NCBI GenBank assembly: GCA_029851415.1
Contig: CM056741.1
Location: 62,114,282-62,178,281 of the forward strand
Origin: Eretmocerus hayati
Lineage: Eukaryota > Arthropoda > Insecta > Hymenoptera > Aphelinidae
Length of the DNA: 64,000 nucleotides
Direction: 5' to 3'
Positions 22,031-33,359 of this stretch are shown here, piece after piece; the stretch's first letter is position 1; the number at the start of each line of letters is the position of its first letter. The position numbers were made by a program, and so were the translations under genes. Below the pieces are notes generated by a model. That model made no database searches, was not told the origin of the DNA, and saw only the letters and a list, made by a program, of their open reading frames with translations.

Positions 22031-22473
22031 AACGTGCCCCTGAAAAATCACCAGCAATTACTGATACAAAAAAGAAATGTCACTACAGCCACGATTACAC
22101 TGCACTTACAATCAATAATCAGTATAAAAACATTTCGAGGTCCGCAGGCTCTATCAGGAAGGCCTTGGAGGAGGGCAAACTACGTCCGATAGCCATGAAA
22201 CTTCCAAACATGGTTGAACGTCGTCGACGAGTAGAGGAAAACTATACAATACCAGGATGTAAAATTATTGCAATCATCCTAACTCTGAGCCTTTTTGCCA
22301 TGCTTTGCTACGCAATTTGGAGAATTCGAGTTATAGAAGAGCCATCAGAGTCTATCGACTACGATTACCGTATGATCGGCACCGAAGACATTGACGAAGA
22401 CGAAGACGATCGAGAAGATGACGCTATCGGCAATGGGGTCAACAAAAATGTCCGTTACGTGAATGGCACGTAA
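22031..22473 (+). CDS. Small single-pass membrane protein, acidic C-terminus (3' exon)
   Basis: An open frame from 21970 ends at TAA (22471). Two in-frame phase-1 acceptor candidates exist: AATCACCAG|CA near 22050 and GGTCCGCAG|GC near 22149; the start given here is approximate. The only early methionine, in MKLPNMVERRRRVEE (ATG near 22195), could also be the initiator. The protein has a basic stretch (VERRRRVEENY), one transmembrane helix (IIAIILTLSLFAMLCYAIW), then RIRVIEEPSES and a very acidic tail (DIDEDEDDREDD) ending NVRYVNGT. Basic residues before the helix put the N-terminus in the cytoplasm (type II). The junction after the helix (AIWRIRVIEE) resembles that of the next gene (SLWRNQVNEV), suggesting relatedness. 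No function can be assigned. Confidence 0.6.
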
Positions 22474-23968
22474 AAGAAGTATATTATATACGAAGAAGAA
22501 CGATAGTGGCAGTCCATTTGAGAAGCCTGTTATCATTTGTCTTGACACTGTACAAGCGAGACGAAAAAATCGAAATTGGGGCTGTCGTTGTTTCCTACGG
22601 TTGAAAGCTTAAGAGCTTGCATTTGCTCGATTTGGAATGGATATATATTTTGATCGCGTGCGAGGCCGACACGCTGATTGACTGATTGACATCTGTGATA
22701 CTAGTGTTATATATGCATGTCCTTTCGACCTTACTTTCAAGAAATGTATTTCGATAGGGTAATTTTTTTTTTGTGAATGTGGAGGGCCAAATTCTTTCTG
22801 TTTCTTTCTGATTCCACTATAGAAATAGCTTTCTTGGATAGAATTGTTATCACATATTAAGTATTTCTAACACAGTTTGAACTTCTTTGAATCAAAATAT
22901 TGCATTTGTATAATAATCAAAGAATGCGGATTTAGAGGTGGATTTGTGATGGAACAAAATCTTACGTTGAAGATTCATCTACGAAATGAATACAGTATTG
23001 CTCACACTATTCGGTTATAGAAAAACAGCTGATAATTGATTCTGTAATCAATCACGTCAAACCTTAGATCACATGATTTCTTCTTTCATTTTCATCGTGC
23101 ATCTCGATGATGAAATGTTGTATCATTTGTTCTATCTCAAACTCGCTTAAAACTATTGACCATTAGGCAATCCCCGAGATCCGCAATATTCATTAGGAAT
23201 GGAATGTATTTTTGTGATCTATTCATAAGTTTCTATTATTAGAGAACACACAATGACAATGAACTGAAAATAGACAGGATTTACTCAATCGGACGCTTTG
23301 GCTTTTTTTGGAAAAGAGCTGGATTAACATTCAACGATCCGCAGACCCAGCAATACGAGAACTGTTGGTAAATTGATCTAGAATTATTTCTGGTTCCATT
23401 AAGAAGCAAAGAAGATGATGATAGTAATGTGAAAAAAGTGTAATCTCAGTATCCACTAACTTATGCGTAGAAGCAGATATTGGAGAAGACAAAACCGTGA
23501 CTGACTCGATAAAAGGTCAGTATAGCAGAGAGATCAAAGTGAAGAAGCTCGAGCAAGATGATGAACCAGTTATATGAAGAAAAGTGCAATTGTGAGTTCT
23601 CCATCAATTTATCTATCTGTTCCGCCATCAAATCGTCCTCCAAAAATGTATAGCTTGCCCTTGTGGTCGAAAGAAACTCAATTAGAAAGTGCGTTCAAGT
23701 TTCAAGAGTTTGTTACATCATTCTGGAAGTGGTCAATATTTCTGGCGAATGATTCAATTCAGTCGAATGTTGGAAAAATAATGAGAGGCAACGGGAAAAA
23801 ACTGTCATGATTGAAATAGATTATTTCCATCTTATATTTAGCGCTGGGTCAATTTTCAAAAACAATATGAGATAACTTCTAGAATGAGTCATTGCGAAAA
23901 TCATTTCAGACTGTTGAACACATCATTTAACATGTCTCAGAAGATTTTGTAAAATAACATGTCAAGCA
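22474..23968. other. Intergenic, no feature recognised
   Basis: 3' flank of the small membrane protein gene and AT-rich spacer. No exon or repeat with clear boundaries was found before the hAT MITE at 23969. Confidence 0.4.
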
Positions 23969-24178
23969 GGGTTTTTAACGAAATCCATTTTGAATTTTGT
24001 TGAAATTCGTTGAGTTCTAAATGAGGACCCATTTCATAACGAAATCCCACTCTAAAAATCATAATCATCATATTATGACGATTATGATTTTTAGAGTGGG
24101 ATTTCCTTATGAAATTGGTTATTGGATAGAATTCAACAAATTCAACGAAATTCAAAATGGATTTCGTTAAAAACCCTG
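23969..24178. mobile_element. hAT-type palindromic MITE (210 bp)
   Basis: The ends CAGGGTTTTTAACGAAATCC and GGATTTCGTTAAAAACCCTG are exact inverses, and the arms pair almost to the centre (TCATAATCATCATATTATGA region). Flanks ATGTCAAG and ATTTCAAG form an 8-bp duplication with one mismatch, as expected for hAT elements with CAGGG ends. Confidence 0.85.
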
Positions 24179-24179
24179 A

Positions 24180-24862
24180 TTTCAAGAGTTGACAATCCTT
24201 TTTTGATTGATGGTTCCTGATTTTTGCGAAGCCAATGAGATAAAGTCAGAAATATACATTGTTTTTTCCCTACGCCGAAGTGATGCTCCAGGAATGTGCA
24301 CGAGCACCTACCATTCAAAAGCCAAAAATTCATAAGCAAAACATTACAGATAATTTCCTATCCATCGGAACGTATTGGAATCGGGAGGGAGGAGTCTTCG
24401 GGAGTTTCTTTTCTTTCTCGTCAAACGTCCGAATTATGATGTAGGAATGAAAAATGATTAAACTTCATCTTTTTTTTTCTCATGGGAAAAAGATTTCCAA
24501 AGCATTTGGTTGTATTTCATAAACCATCTAGAAAACCCCACAATATACTTAACTGAACTAACCAAATTCAAGCATTTTTTATCATTTCAAAAGTGACTGG
24601 AGTGAAAATATGAGCTCTCAATAGTGAGAAAACTGCCACAGATGATTATTCTTTCTAGTCAATTCCTCCACATGCATCTGATATTCAAACATAAGCTTCC
24701 ACCAGCGTCCCAGAAAATACCCATACGTACTGGAGATTCCTTTGAGCTTTGGTAATCCAACATAACTTACAACTATCTTGATAGTACTTCCTAATTACTA
24801 AACAAGTGTTCCTTTGGACAAGAGTGCTAATAATTAATGTGTCATAATGTTTGGTTTTGCAG
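24180..24862. other. Spacer or intron before the furin-site membrane protein
   Basis: No gene is supported. Ends in the pyrimidine-rich acceptor GGTTTTGCAG at 24862. Confidence 0.4.
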
Positions 24863-25875
24863 GCAGTCCATACAGTAAGATGAATGACCATTGCTCATCG
24901 TTGATAAAAATGGATTTACCCGAGTACCAAGAGGGTCAATTCAGTAAGCCCAAATTCGCAATTTTTCGGGTTGCTCGCCTCGTTGGCTGCATCGTAGTTG
25001 TGGTACTTCTCGGATTTTCCCTTTGGCGCAACCAGGTGAACGAAGTGGGTCTCCGATCGCAAGGAGAAAAGATCATTAACATATCGAATGAGATTAGAGC
25101 CCTGAAGAGTAGCAACCAGACTAACCACAGAGCTAGACGGGCTGTAGACATCAGTGATCTCAACTCTTTCACCGATTCGACGTCGGGAGCGAAAGATTCA
25201 TTCTCGGATGAATTAATAGCTGCAACAACGACTGAAAAGGCTAAATCTCACATTCAGAGACCTAATAAGGAGAACTATGATAAGCTCATCGACAAGCTTT
25301 TCGACAAAATGTACGTACTGAGGAGGGACTCCGATAAGAAGCATTTGAGGAAGAATATTCGAGCCGTTTTTGAAGCTTGGTCGGAAGTTTTCGATGCTGC
25401 TGTGCCGTATGAAATGGTTGACGAAGATGTCAGACAGAGGAGATCTATATTGAGGGAACCAAGCAGTGAGGAATCCTCTGAAGAGAAAAAGAAACAAATC
25501 AGACAGAGGAGATCTGTAATCGAAGATCCAAGCAGTGAAGAATCTTCAGAGGAGAAGAAACCAGACAAAAAACCCATTAAACCGAAAAAGGTTAAGGATG
25601 AGAATAATAGCAGCGTCGACTCGTCAGAAGAAATAATAAGGACCAAGAGATCAGCTGATCGAAGTAGCGAAGAACCTCGAGAATCAGTGGAAGATAAGGA
25701 GAAAAAAGGATCAAGAAGTGAAGAGAGTGAGAAGAAAAATGAAATTTCTGAAGAATCTGAGAACGATCAAGAAAAGAAAGAGGAAAGTAGCAATGAAGCG
25801 ACCGAACGTCCAGAGTCTGAAGAGTCTTTGGAAAAAAAGACAAGTGCTGAAACAACTCTGATAGATGAAAAGTAG
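24863..25875 (+). CDS. Type II membrane protein with four furin-type sites and SSEE repeats
   Basis: The exon starts at the acceptor TTTTGCAG|GC (phase 1) and ends at TAG (25873). The first in-frame ATG in the exon is at 24880, which would give 331 residues; an upstream exon may add a few more. Numbering from that ATG: cytoplasmic residues 1-33, transmembrane helix about 34-48 (LVGCIVVVVLLGFSLW), then an ectodomain with N-glycosylation sequons (N67, N79). Furin-type motifs occur at RARR (84-87), RQRR (185-188), RQRR (208-211) and RTKR (254-257). The two RQRR sites begin an imperfect tandem repeat, RQRRS.(L/I)..PSSEESSEE. SSEE stretches fit S-x-E secretory kinase sites. After the last site the tail is Glu/Ser/Lys-rich and probably disordered. 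The likely fate is release of acidic peptides by a proprotein convertase, but that is inference. I do not recognise the family. Its membrane junction resembles the 22 kb neighbour. Confidence 0.75.
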
Positions 25876-27300
25876 GGTGTATCAAAATAGCACGATCATT
25901 TTATTGGTTGTTCTAGAAAACTCTATCAGTCGTGAAATGTATTACATAATTGAAAAACTACGTCTTGAATCTTTTCACACTATTTCTTACTCAATATTTT
26001 TTCAAACATGATTGAGGATTAGGAAATAACCATGAGCGTCAAGACTAGTTATCCAAGATGTGAAAATTGCCTGCACCCCTTAACTTATTGATCCGGAACA
26101 CAACTTAGCTTCCAAACATACGATGAATGTGACCTTCCTCATTTCAGATTTGCATAGGAAATTCTAGGAAAATTGAAGCTACGATGTGCGCAAGGGAGTG
26201 CCTTTAATATGCAAGATCGTGCTTTTACAACAAATCGATGAGAACTTTACTGGTTTCCCTTCCTCCCACTAACCGTAATCGAATGGAAGAGATTGGAAAG
26301 CTTGATTGCCAGACCTATCTCGTTACCTGCTAGTGTTTGAATAATTGAAATCACTGGCAGGATAATGAATCTTGATTTTCGACCATTTTACTACCTTATT
26401 CCGCGGTGGATTTCTAACATTTTGTCTGAATTCTGATGAGCTCTACTTTTAGAGAGCAATTAGTTCAAGGCAATTGATGCAATGATTTACTGTAAGGAAA
26501 TGTGTTATAATATTTCATCATCTTGAAAGTTTACTTGGCTGACTGTTTTTCTTATTGGTCGAATGTACGTGACTGACTAAAATAACATTTATAACTATCC
26601 TACCAGCTCCGAGGATGGCTTTAGACATCTTAGAAGAGAAATAAAATCTCTCACTGTCATTTAGATAGGGTTCAATGACGGATCATCGGTCGGTTTTAGC
26701 GGGAGCTCTCACTGCTGAGCATCGTAGCAAGTTCTTTGATGCTGCTTATCAATTGACATAGGTTTATTGATGTTTGGTTGAGCATTTCATGAGCTTTTTG
26801 TGTGAATTGATGAGAAAAGTTACTGGAAAGTATAAAAACCTTTCCCGGATTCACAATCCATGTATGGAGCATTCACGAACACGCGTCCACATCAATTTGC
26901 ATGGGGATTCGACAATTTCGCAATACTTACTCTCATGGCCGTTCTATATACAATCGCATAAGACTTCTTAAAAAAGTAGAGTCAATCCTGGAAACTTATG
27001 CTGATATTAAAATTTTGAGAACTTCTGATCTACGGTGGTTTCTTTTTGATAATTCCTCATCGAACAGTATGGTCCATTGCGACTATGATTATACGTAAAG
27101 ACAATCAAAAAATCGAGAGATAAATGACATCGAAAAGCAAGCGTTTTGTGTAGGAGTGCAACTGTATGAGCCATGACGTTCTTCCCACCATATTCAAGTG
27201 AAAACTAATCAGAATCAGACTAATAATCGTTATATTTTTTTTACCGACTATCAATAAATATTGATCGAATCTTATGGAACCTCATGTATATATTCTGTGC
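25876..27300. other. Intergenic, no feature recognised
   Basis: AT-rich. Short frames at 26774-27098 lack coding character. Nothing is supported. Confidence 0.4.
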
Positions 27301-27544
27301 TGATAGTAGGAGGTACACTGTAAAAAATTTACGAGTTTACGAGAGAACGAAATGGTTACAGTTTTAACCCCGAAAATTGGTTGCAGTTTGACCACAACCA
27401 CTCGTTTATACCGATTATCAAACGACTGGTTAATTCTTAGCGGTAATCACTGGTTGCCTACTGAATTCAATTACTGATTGCCCACCAAATTCAACCACTA
27501 GTTGCAATTTTCATCACAGCAAATACAGGGAAGAATACGTAACC

Positions 27545-28060
27545 CATGAGGTTGATAGATGGTGGTCTTCGGGTGACATGAGGGGGTCAGATGAACAAGT
27601 TTATTCATGTTTTTCCATAGACAAATAGAAATGGATATCGGCAGTTGCCCCGCGAGCTTTATCGGCCAAAAATCCAGATTAAGCAACGTTTTTGCGGTGG
27701 CCATATTCGGACTAGTGACCGCTCGCCTGGGACTGCCAAGCCCAACTTGCATAAATATTTCCCTACCCTTTGATTATTAGGAGGAATAGGATGCTTATCA
27801 GATTGAATGATGGTGGTTTCTAAGCGCTATTTTAAGTCCAGAGAACAAGTGTCATCACAGATTTCCGTCAACCAATAGAAATAAACAACAGACGTGGTGC
27901 TGAAAACCTCTTCGGTCAGAAATTCAGGTCAAGCAACGTTTCGGCGGTGGTCGTATCCGGATGGGAGATCACCCGTGTACGCAAATTAGACTAGGCAGAT
28001 CCAGACGGGTGGTCACCCATCCGGATGCGACTGCAACCGAATTTGACCGAAAAGGCTCTC
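27545..28060. repeat. 5S-rRNA-like SINE copies (two direct, one inverted)
   Basis: Two related units in direct orientation (about 27545-27755 and 27805-27995) each contain TTAAGCAACGTTTTTGCGGT or TCAAGCAACGTTTCGGCGGT, followed by GGCCATATTCGGAC...GTGACCGC and GGTCGTATCCGGATGGGAGA. This order matches the internal promoter half of 5S rRNA (AATTAAGCAGCG ... TACTTGGATGGGTGACCG). A third piece, inverted, is at about 28000-28060 (GGTGGTCACCCATCCGGATG). They are best explained as SINEs derived from 5S rRNA, or strongly decayed 5S pseudogenes. None has a complete 5S fold. Confidence 0.55.
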
Positions 28061-28539
28061 AGCGACGTCAGCGATGTTAATTTCTGGTTGTTTATCCAAA
28101 AACTTGAAGAATCTGGTTTTGTGACCCAATAATGTTACTCGAGGACTACTATCTATTAATCTTATGGGTTTTGCATTTATTCCCATACTAGCGTCATTGC
28201 CTCTCTCACTACCGCTCGTTTGGCTTGCAGATTTTCTTGATAAGTTAGAGGTCTATGAAATTCTTCTGTATCTCAGAACTAATATTTGTGAAATTACGGG
28301 TAATGAATACTTAAATATAAAGTTCGTTGAGATGACATCTTGATGAACTGGTGGTGCTAATAGTTATAATCACCCATCATCACGTCTAGCCACCCACACT
28401 GATGAATCAACCCGTTCATCAGCCCGTACGACCTTTAACCTACCCGAACTCTAACCTACCCACCTACCGAACCTCCCGCACTGTACCGATAACCCGCACG
28501 GCCACGTATTATATTTTAGTCAGCCCAACCTAGACCAGA

Positions 28540-28850
28540 ACGCGAGCCAGACCGTCGCAGACAATTTTAGATCATTTTACACCGTCCCAGACTGTACGAG
28601 ACCGTTCCAGACCATCACAGACCTTTTCAGACCGTTCTAGACAGTTTCAACCCGAACTAGAACGTTCCAGATCGGTCCAGACCAATCAGACGGTACCAGA
28701 ACATCCCATACCATTTCACCCCGCACCGGAATGTGCCAGACCAGTTCGCACCATACTACATCGTTTGAAACCATCCCAGACCGTGCCAGACCATACCCTG
28801 CTGTTTCAAATCGTTCCAGACCGTCTCAGATCGGACCAGGCCATCCATTC
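28540..28850. repeat. Degenerate 10-bp satellite (CCAGACCGTT)
   Basis: Some 25-30 imperfect copies of a roughly 10-bp unit, CCAGACCGTT / CCAGACCATC, run through this stretch without interruption. GC content is higher than the surroundings. It has no coding meaning. Confidence 0.8.
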
Positions 28851-28987
28851 GGCCGACGACGTAACCACCCCTACACCATCCCGTTTACCCGCCGACCCAT
28901 CCATGACCCATACGGCCGCCCATTACACCTCACCCCTTCTAGGTAGGCAACTCGGTACGCGAGATCTTGACGGAAAAATTTTGGCTG

Positions 28988-29310
28988 ACAAGGAGTACCT
29001 ATGAAGTGCGGGTCACCAAAGCTCACCAGACTTTATTCACAGTCTTGTACGACCTAGAATATGAAGAATCCAGAGTAGATCCCTCAAATGGGCCCTCTTT
29101 CCGAAGTTAGAGCCTATGACATGAACATTGCCCATATAAGCTCATGTTGAAAAGTAATATATATTGACAATGCTAACATCTTTACTTGTAGCTCTGAACA
29201 GGGAGCCCATTTTGCGGAGTTACTCTGGATTTTTCGTATTCTAGGTGGTACGAGACCGTGAAAAAAGTTTGGTGAGATTTGGTGACCCGCACTTCGTAGG
29301 TCCTCCTTGT
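28988..29310. mobile_element. MITE with long inverted termini (323 bp)
   Basis: The left end ACAAGGAGTACCTATGAAGT leads into GCGGGTCACC; the right end carries GGTGACCCGC and then ACTTCGTAGGTCCTCCTTGT (to 29310). Pairing continues inward for about 90 bp (CCTAGAATATGAAGAATCCAG / CTGGATTTTTCGTATTCTAG). The centre (CCCATATAAGCTCATGTTGA) resembles that of the 9655-9984 element. Confidence 0.75.
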
Positions 29311-29629
29311 GAGTGTTCAATTATATTACAATATAATATAATAATATAATCTACTATGGTAGAATTCTCATCAAATAGTTTAATTCGGCACGCAACCAGT
29401 GGTTTAATCTAATAGTGAATCAGCAATAAAGTTTCAACCTCCCGGTTGAGTTTCCAAGCAGGTGATAAATGAGTTTGGTTGGGAGTCAATTAATTTTTTG
29501 CTGTGTACCTTGTATGATGCACGGATCTTCGAGGGTTCCTGATCTAGTGATCAGTTTCACTACAAATTTTGCAAATCCAATGGAGCTCAGCAATTTGAAG
29601 AACCTGAAATCGTCATCGCACGTTACTGA

Positions 29630-31100
29630 AACCATCCTAGCACGTCACTATCTTGATTCGAAAGATGGGGTGTTCTGATCGAGTCACCCGTTGGTTTGCC
29701 AATTACCTTCGTGATCGTGTAAAAGCAATCCAGTATAAGGACGGAACCCACGTCAATTGGCTGCCAATCAATACAGGCAAGCCTCAGAGCAGTGTCTTAG
29801 GACCGCTATTATCTTTGATTTTTATAAATAATCTTCCCGGAGTACCTCGACACTCTGCTCACAAGATCTCCGCTGATGATAGCCAGATCTATATTCATGC
29901 ACTCCCATCACAACTGCAGTCTTGCATTGAACTCATCAACACAGATGCCAACTCAGTAGCTCAGCAGTCCACTAATAATGGTCAGAAACGAAATCGTACA
30001 AAGACAATCGCGATGATTGTAGGCAGTAAACTATATATTGACGAGATAAATCTGCGTGGAATTCCTCGTATTAATCTCAAAGGAGTTTGTCTTGAGTCTT
30101 CTACGAGTGTGAAAGTCCTTGGAGCCCACATAACATCATCACTTTACTGGGATACGCAAGTTAACCAAATCTTAAAGCGAGTTCGTGGCTCTCTTTACTC
30201 CTTTCACGCCCTTAATTGTGCAATTCCCTGTCCTCGTAGACGACAGCTCATACAGAGTCTTGTGCTCCCACACTTTGACTTCTCTGCAATTTTTCTCACA
30301 GGAGTAGTAAAAGGACAGATATTGAAACTGCACAGGCTTCTAAATGCCACCGTACGCTCTTTCTATCGCAACATACAGTAGAAAACGAATGTTACTTCCT
30401 ATCGTTTAGCTTTGGGATGAATGTCAGACGGAAAACGAAGAGAGTATCTGCAGGGCTTGATGGCAATTTCTGTCATCAAATCAGGTTTACCCTAGTACTT
30501 TTACCGCAGATTTTCTCTAACCAGTGAGATTCCTTGTCTTAGGCAATCTGAACGCAACAAGAAGAACACCCTTAGGGTGATGGCAGATAAAGCGCTACGC
30601 TACGATTTTGCGCTATCGCGCGCCACGACCCAAAACTTCATTCCAGCAAACTCGACCATAGATAGATTTGATTCATTTTCATAATCTACGGTTGATACTG
30701 TAACAATACATCCAGTCCTTCAGTGGTCGGGTTCGCTGGAATGAATTTTTGGGTCGTGGCGTGCGATAGCGCGTCGTGGCGTGGCGCAAAATCGTAGCGT
30801 AGCGCTTTATCTGTCATCACCCTTACCTATGAAGCATTGAGAACTGAAGCGTGGAAGCAGTCCTTCACCCTAACTTCTTCATGTATCCTAAACAAATAAC
30901 CTGCTTTCGATGTACAAGACACTCCTGATGTCATTAAGACACTGTTGTATTCCATCCTCATGGATGAAGATAAACATGAATGGTTCATGTGTGCTAAGAG
31001 AGAACACCTCGTCCCCATCCCGCAGTCATTAGAGGGTATACACCTATCTATTCCTCTGAGCAATAGCAAGATGGCACGAGCACTCACACTGTCATGATTT
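29630..31100 (+). pseudogene. Broken non-LTR retrotransposon reverse transcriptase
   Basis: The open frame 29653-30381 (about 242 codons) carries the reverse-transcriptase core: WFANYLRDR, then KPQSSVLGPLL (family form G.PQGSVLGPLLF) and the catalytic ADD in ISADDSQIY, then a thumb-like region ending RLLNATVRSFY. Stops and frameshifts follow, yet homologous tail sequence continues, for example RREYLQGLMAISVIKSGLP near 30440. The tail is interrupted by a 248-bp MITE (30575-30822) and resumes, ending near a TGA at 31096. The N-terminal part and endonuclease are missing or scrambled. Jockey/CR1-like by motif pattern; the clade is uncertain. It cannot be active. Confidence 0.75.
30575..30822. mobile_element. 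PIF/Harbinger-type MITE inside the retrotransposon
   Basis: The ends GGGTGATGGCAGATAAAGCG and CGCTTTATCTGTCATCACCC are inverted repeats with one mismatch, and the arms extend about 75 bp or more (GCGCTATCGCGCGCCACGAC region). A TTA trinucleotide flanks both sides (30572-30574, 30823-30825). A 3-bp TWA duplication is characteristic of PIF/Harbinger elements. It inserted after the retrotransposon, since reverse transcriptase-derived sequence lies on both sides. Confidence 0.85.
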
Positions 31101-32138
31101 CTACCACACCAGCGTTGTTATCCGTTTCATGATTATCCTTTTTCGAAGATCCGAGCTTAGTCATTGAAAAGTGAACTGTATCTATGATCTACAATATTTT
31201 ATTACACCATATAATGTAACGACACTGCGATCACTCAAAAGATTGGATATACTGCCGAAATATTCAGTTTATTCTCAAATTATTATAGCATTACTTTGTT
31301 TTTCTTACATCATAAGTATTGAAACCTGCTTAGTGAGTACATGTGACCATTTTCCTGCTCTCAATAAGAATCAAACAATCAATCAATCTTGGGCTAGATA
31401 TTACTCAAAACTCCGTAGATACTGAGAAAGCCATCCTGTCTATAATGCTTAATTATAATTATAATTATAATATAATTGTTAATGGCATCTTGTTTAATAA
31501 TGCTCAGACATGCCAACTTGAATCCATGAATAGATCGTTAATAGCAGATACAATGTTATCAACAACGCATATGATAGAAGATGAGTTCGAGCAAAAGCAG
31601 ATTGATGTCTTCCTGGCCCCCGAATTTCAAAAGAGACACTTACAGAAGTTTTTCACATCAGTTCAAATTAGAATGGATCCTAAAAATTATTCATCGAATT
31701 ACTCGATACGTTGGTGAAAGCCGAATTGAATGTGTGCCCTTGATTCGTTAACAAATTATCCCCCACACACAGATATGGCCGTTTCAGTGATATAAAAGAA
31801 GTGAAGGATTGTGAAAGATACTCAGCCCATAAATCGTACCGAAAAGTATCTATCAGAAATCCATAAATATTTGTATCCAACTTCATCCAAAATAAAAGTG
31901 ATTGTGGAAAAATTGGATAGTGATTTTTTGCGAGATGAGGTAGATATCACGTGATATCTTGCTGGTAAGAGGGCATAGTAACAATGAAAACGATTGAATT
32001 GACTCTTTCTCTCTCAATTATAGGCATCATATGTTTTACTTCGAAGACCAAGGCACCATTCTTCGGGACATTGCAACCAAAATTTCAGTTCACTCGCAAA
32101 TTAATTAGGCACTCTCAGCACTATCCAAGGGAATCTAT
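31101..32138. other. Spacer with two short frames of unclear status
   Basis: Frames at 31171-31425 and 31343-31717 on the plus strand overlap in different phases, and a minus-strand frame spans 31680-31886. None has recognised motifs or splice continuity. They could be fragments of an old gene copy. Confidence 0.3.
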
Positions 32139-32432
32139 TAGGGAGTGCGTGTCGTGGATTGGGAGCAGTCTTCTATTAGTACCAAAAGGGCATATCCAAA
32201 TTTACGGTGTCTGACACTCTACCAATTCCGAGTTCGTGTCATCAACACTGTGAATACAGTTGAGTATATGTGACATTTTTCAACAATGGTGCATACAAGG
32301 GGAAAGTTCATGTGATAACTTGTAGCTCGGAAACGCTAGCTCAGTAGTGGTTTTGTGGCATTGGGTACCGTTTTTTGGTGTTAAAATGAGACCCTTAATG
32401 TTTCAGTGAAATCCGTGAACTGCACTCCCTAA
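32139..32432. mobile_element. MITE with TTAGGGAGTGC ends
   Basis: The left TTAGGGAGTGC (32138-32148) and right GCACTCCCTAA (32422-32432) are inverted, with further pairing of GTCGTGGATT and AATCCGTGAA. An inner segment TCTTCTATTAGTACCAAAAG resembles the 9655-9984 element (TCTTCTTTTAGTACCAAAAG), so it is a diverged relative. Confidence 0.6.
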
Positions 32433-33359
32433 ATTCTTATGTCAACGTGGTTGAACTCCTGATGTTGTGTCAAGTCAGTCTTGGTACTATGATCAGGAAA
32501 TATATCCAGTTCTTGCAATTACTGCACTAGGATATCAGGTGTACCAACTCTGTCAGAGTCATCGAACTCTATGGATACCAAGTTATCGTGGATCTCGTTA
32601 TCAATGCAAAGTTTGACCATTCAAATCGACTTCCGTGCCTGAGCCCATTCAAGTGCATTCGCAAATACGAGTTGCGGAATTGCCGTGAATGTGCAAAGTT
32701 TCTCACACTCGTATTGGAGTTCTAATGATCGAAAACACAAAAGAATGAGATTTTCTAGGAATACAGAAGAATAATGTTCTCTGAGTCGTGGTTGGCACTG
32801 AAACCCACTAAAATGGAAAACATAAGGTTTTGATGGCGAAAAAATTGAAAATGGCATCAAAATGAAATCTGGCAATCGAGATCCATTTTCATTATTTGGA
32901 GGTGATGAAATTCCGCCTGTTTGAGATTAGAAGTTGTCCTTCTCCAAGTTCAATCCAGTAGAAATGTGTTAGAGATCAACGATTCTCACTATAATGCATT
33001 AATTGTAAATTGGACGCGGATCTTTTTTTTCGGTGTTTATGAATAGTTCTTGTGATGTTTCCAAATACCATTCATTAGATTGGAATAATCAAGTGTCGAA
33101 ATTTGCGACTACACACTTTATTCGTTATATGGTTCTAAGAGGAGGGTGGGGCAGGGACTTCCATGGAACAATTCGTCAGGCGTAGTTTACAGCTTTTTTT
33201 CACTTGTATCAGAAGTCAATTTCGTAAAACTACGACAGAATATATGTTGTCCGGGTTATGAATCACGAAAGCTCATTAGACTCTGATCCTAAAATATCTC
33301 GTTGCTCCATGTCTCAGAAATATCATCTTTCCTTGAAGAATATTAGAGAAGACGATTAG

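Noticed and set aside
31171..31886. Overlapping frames with a hydrophobic stretch, reminiscent of a chemoreceptor fragment
   Set aside because: Different phases, stop-broken, and no diagnostic receptor motif could be identified.
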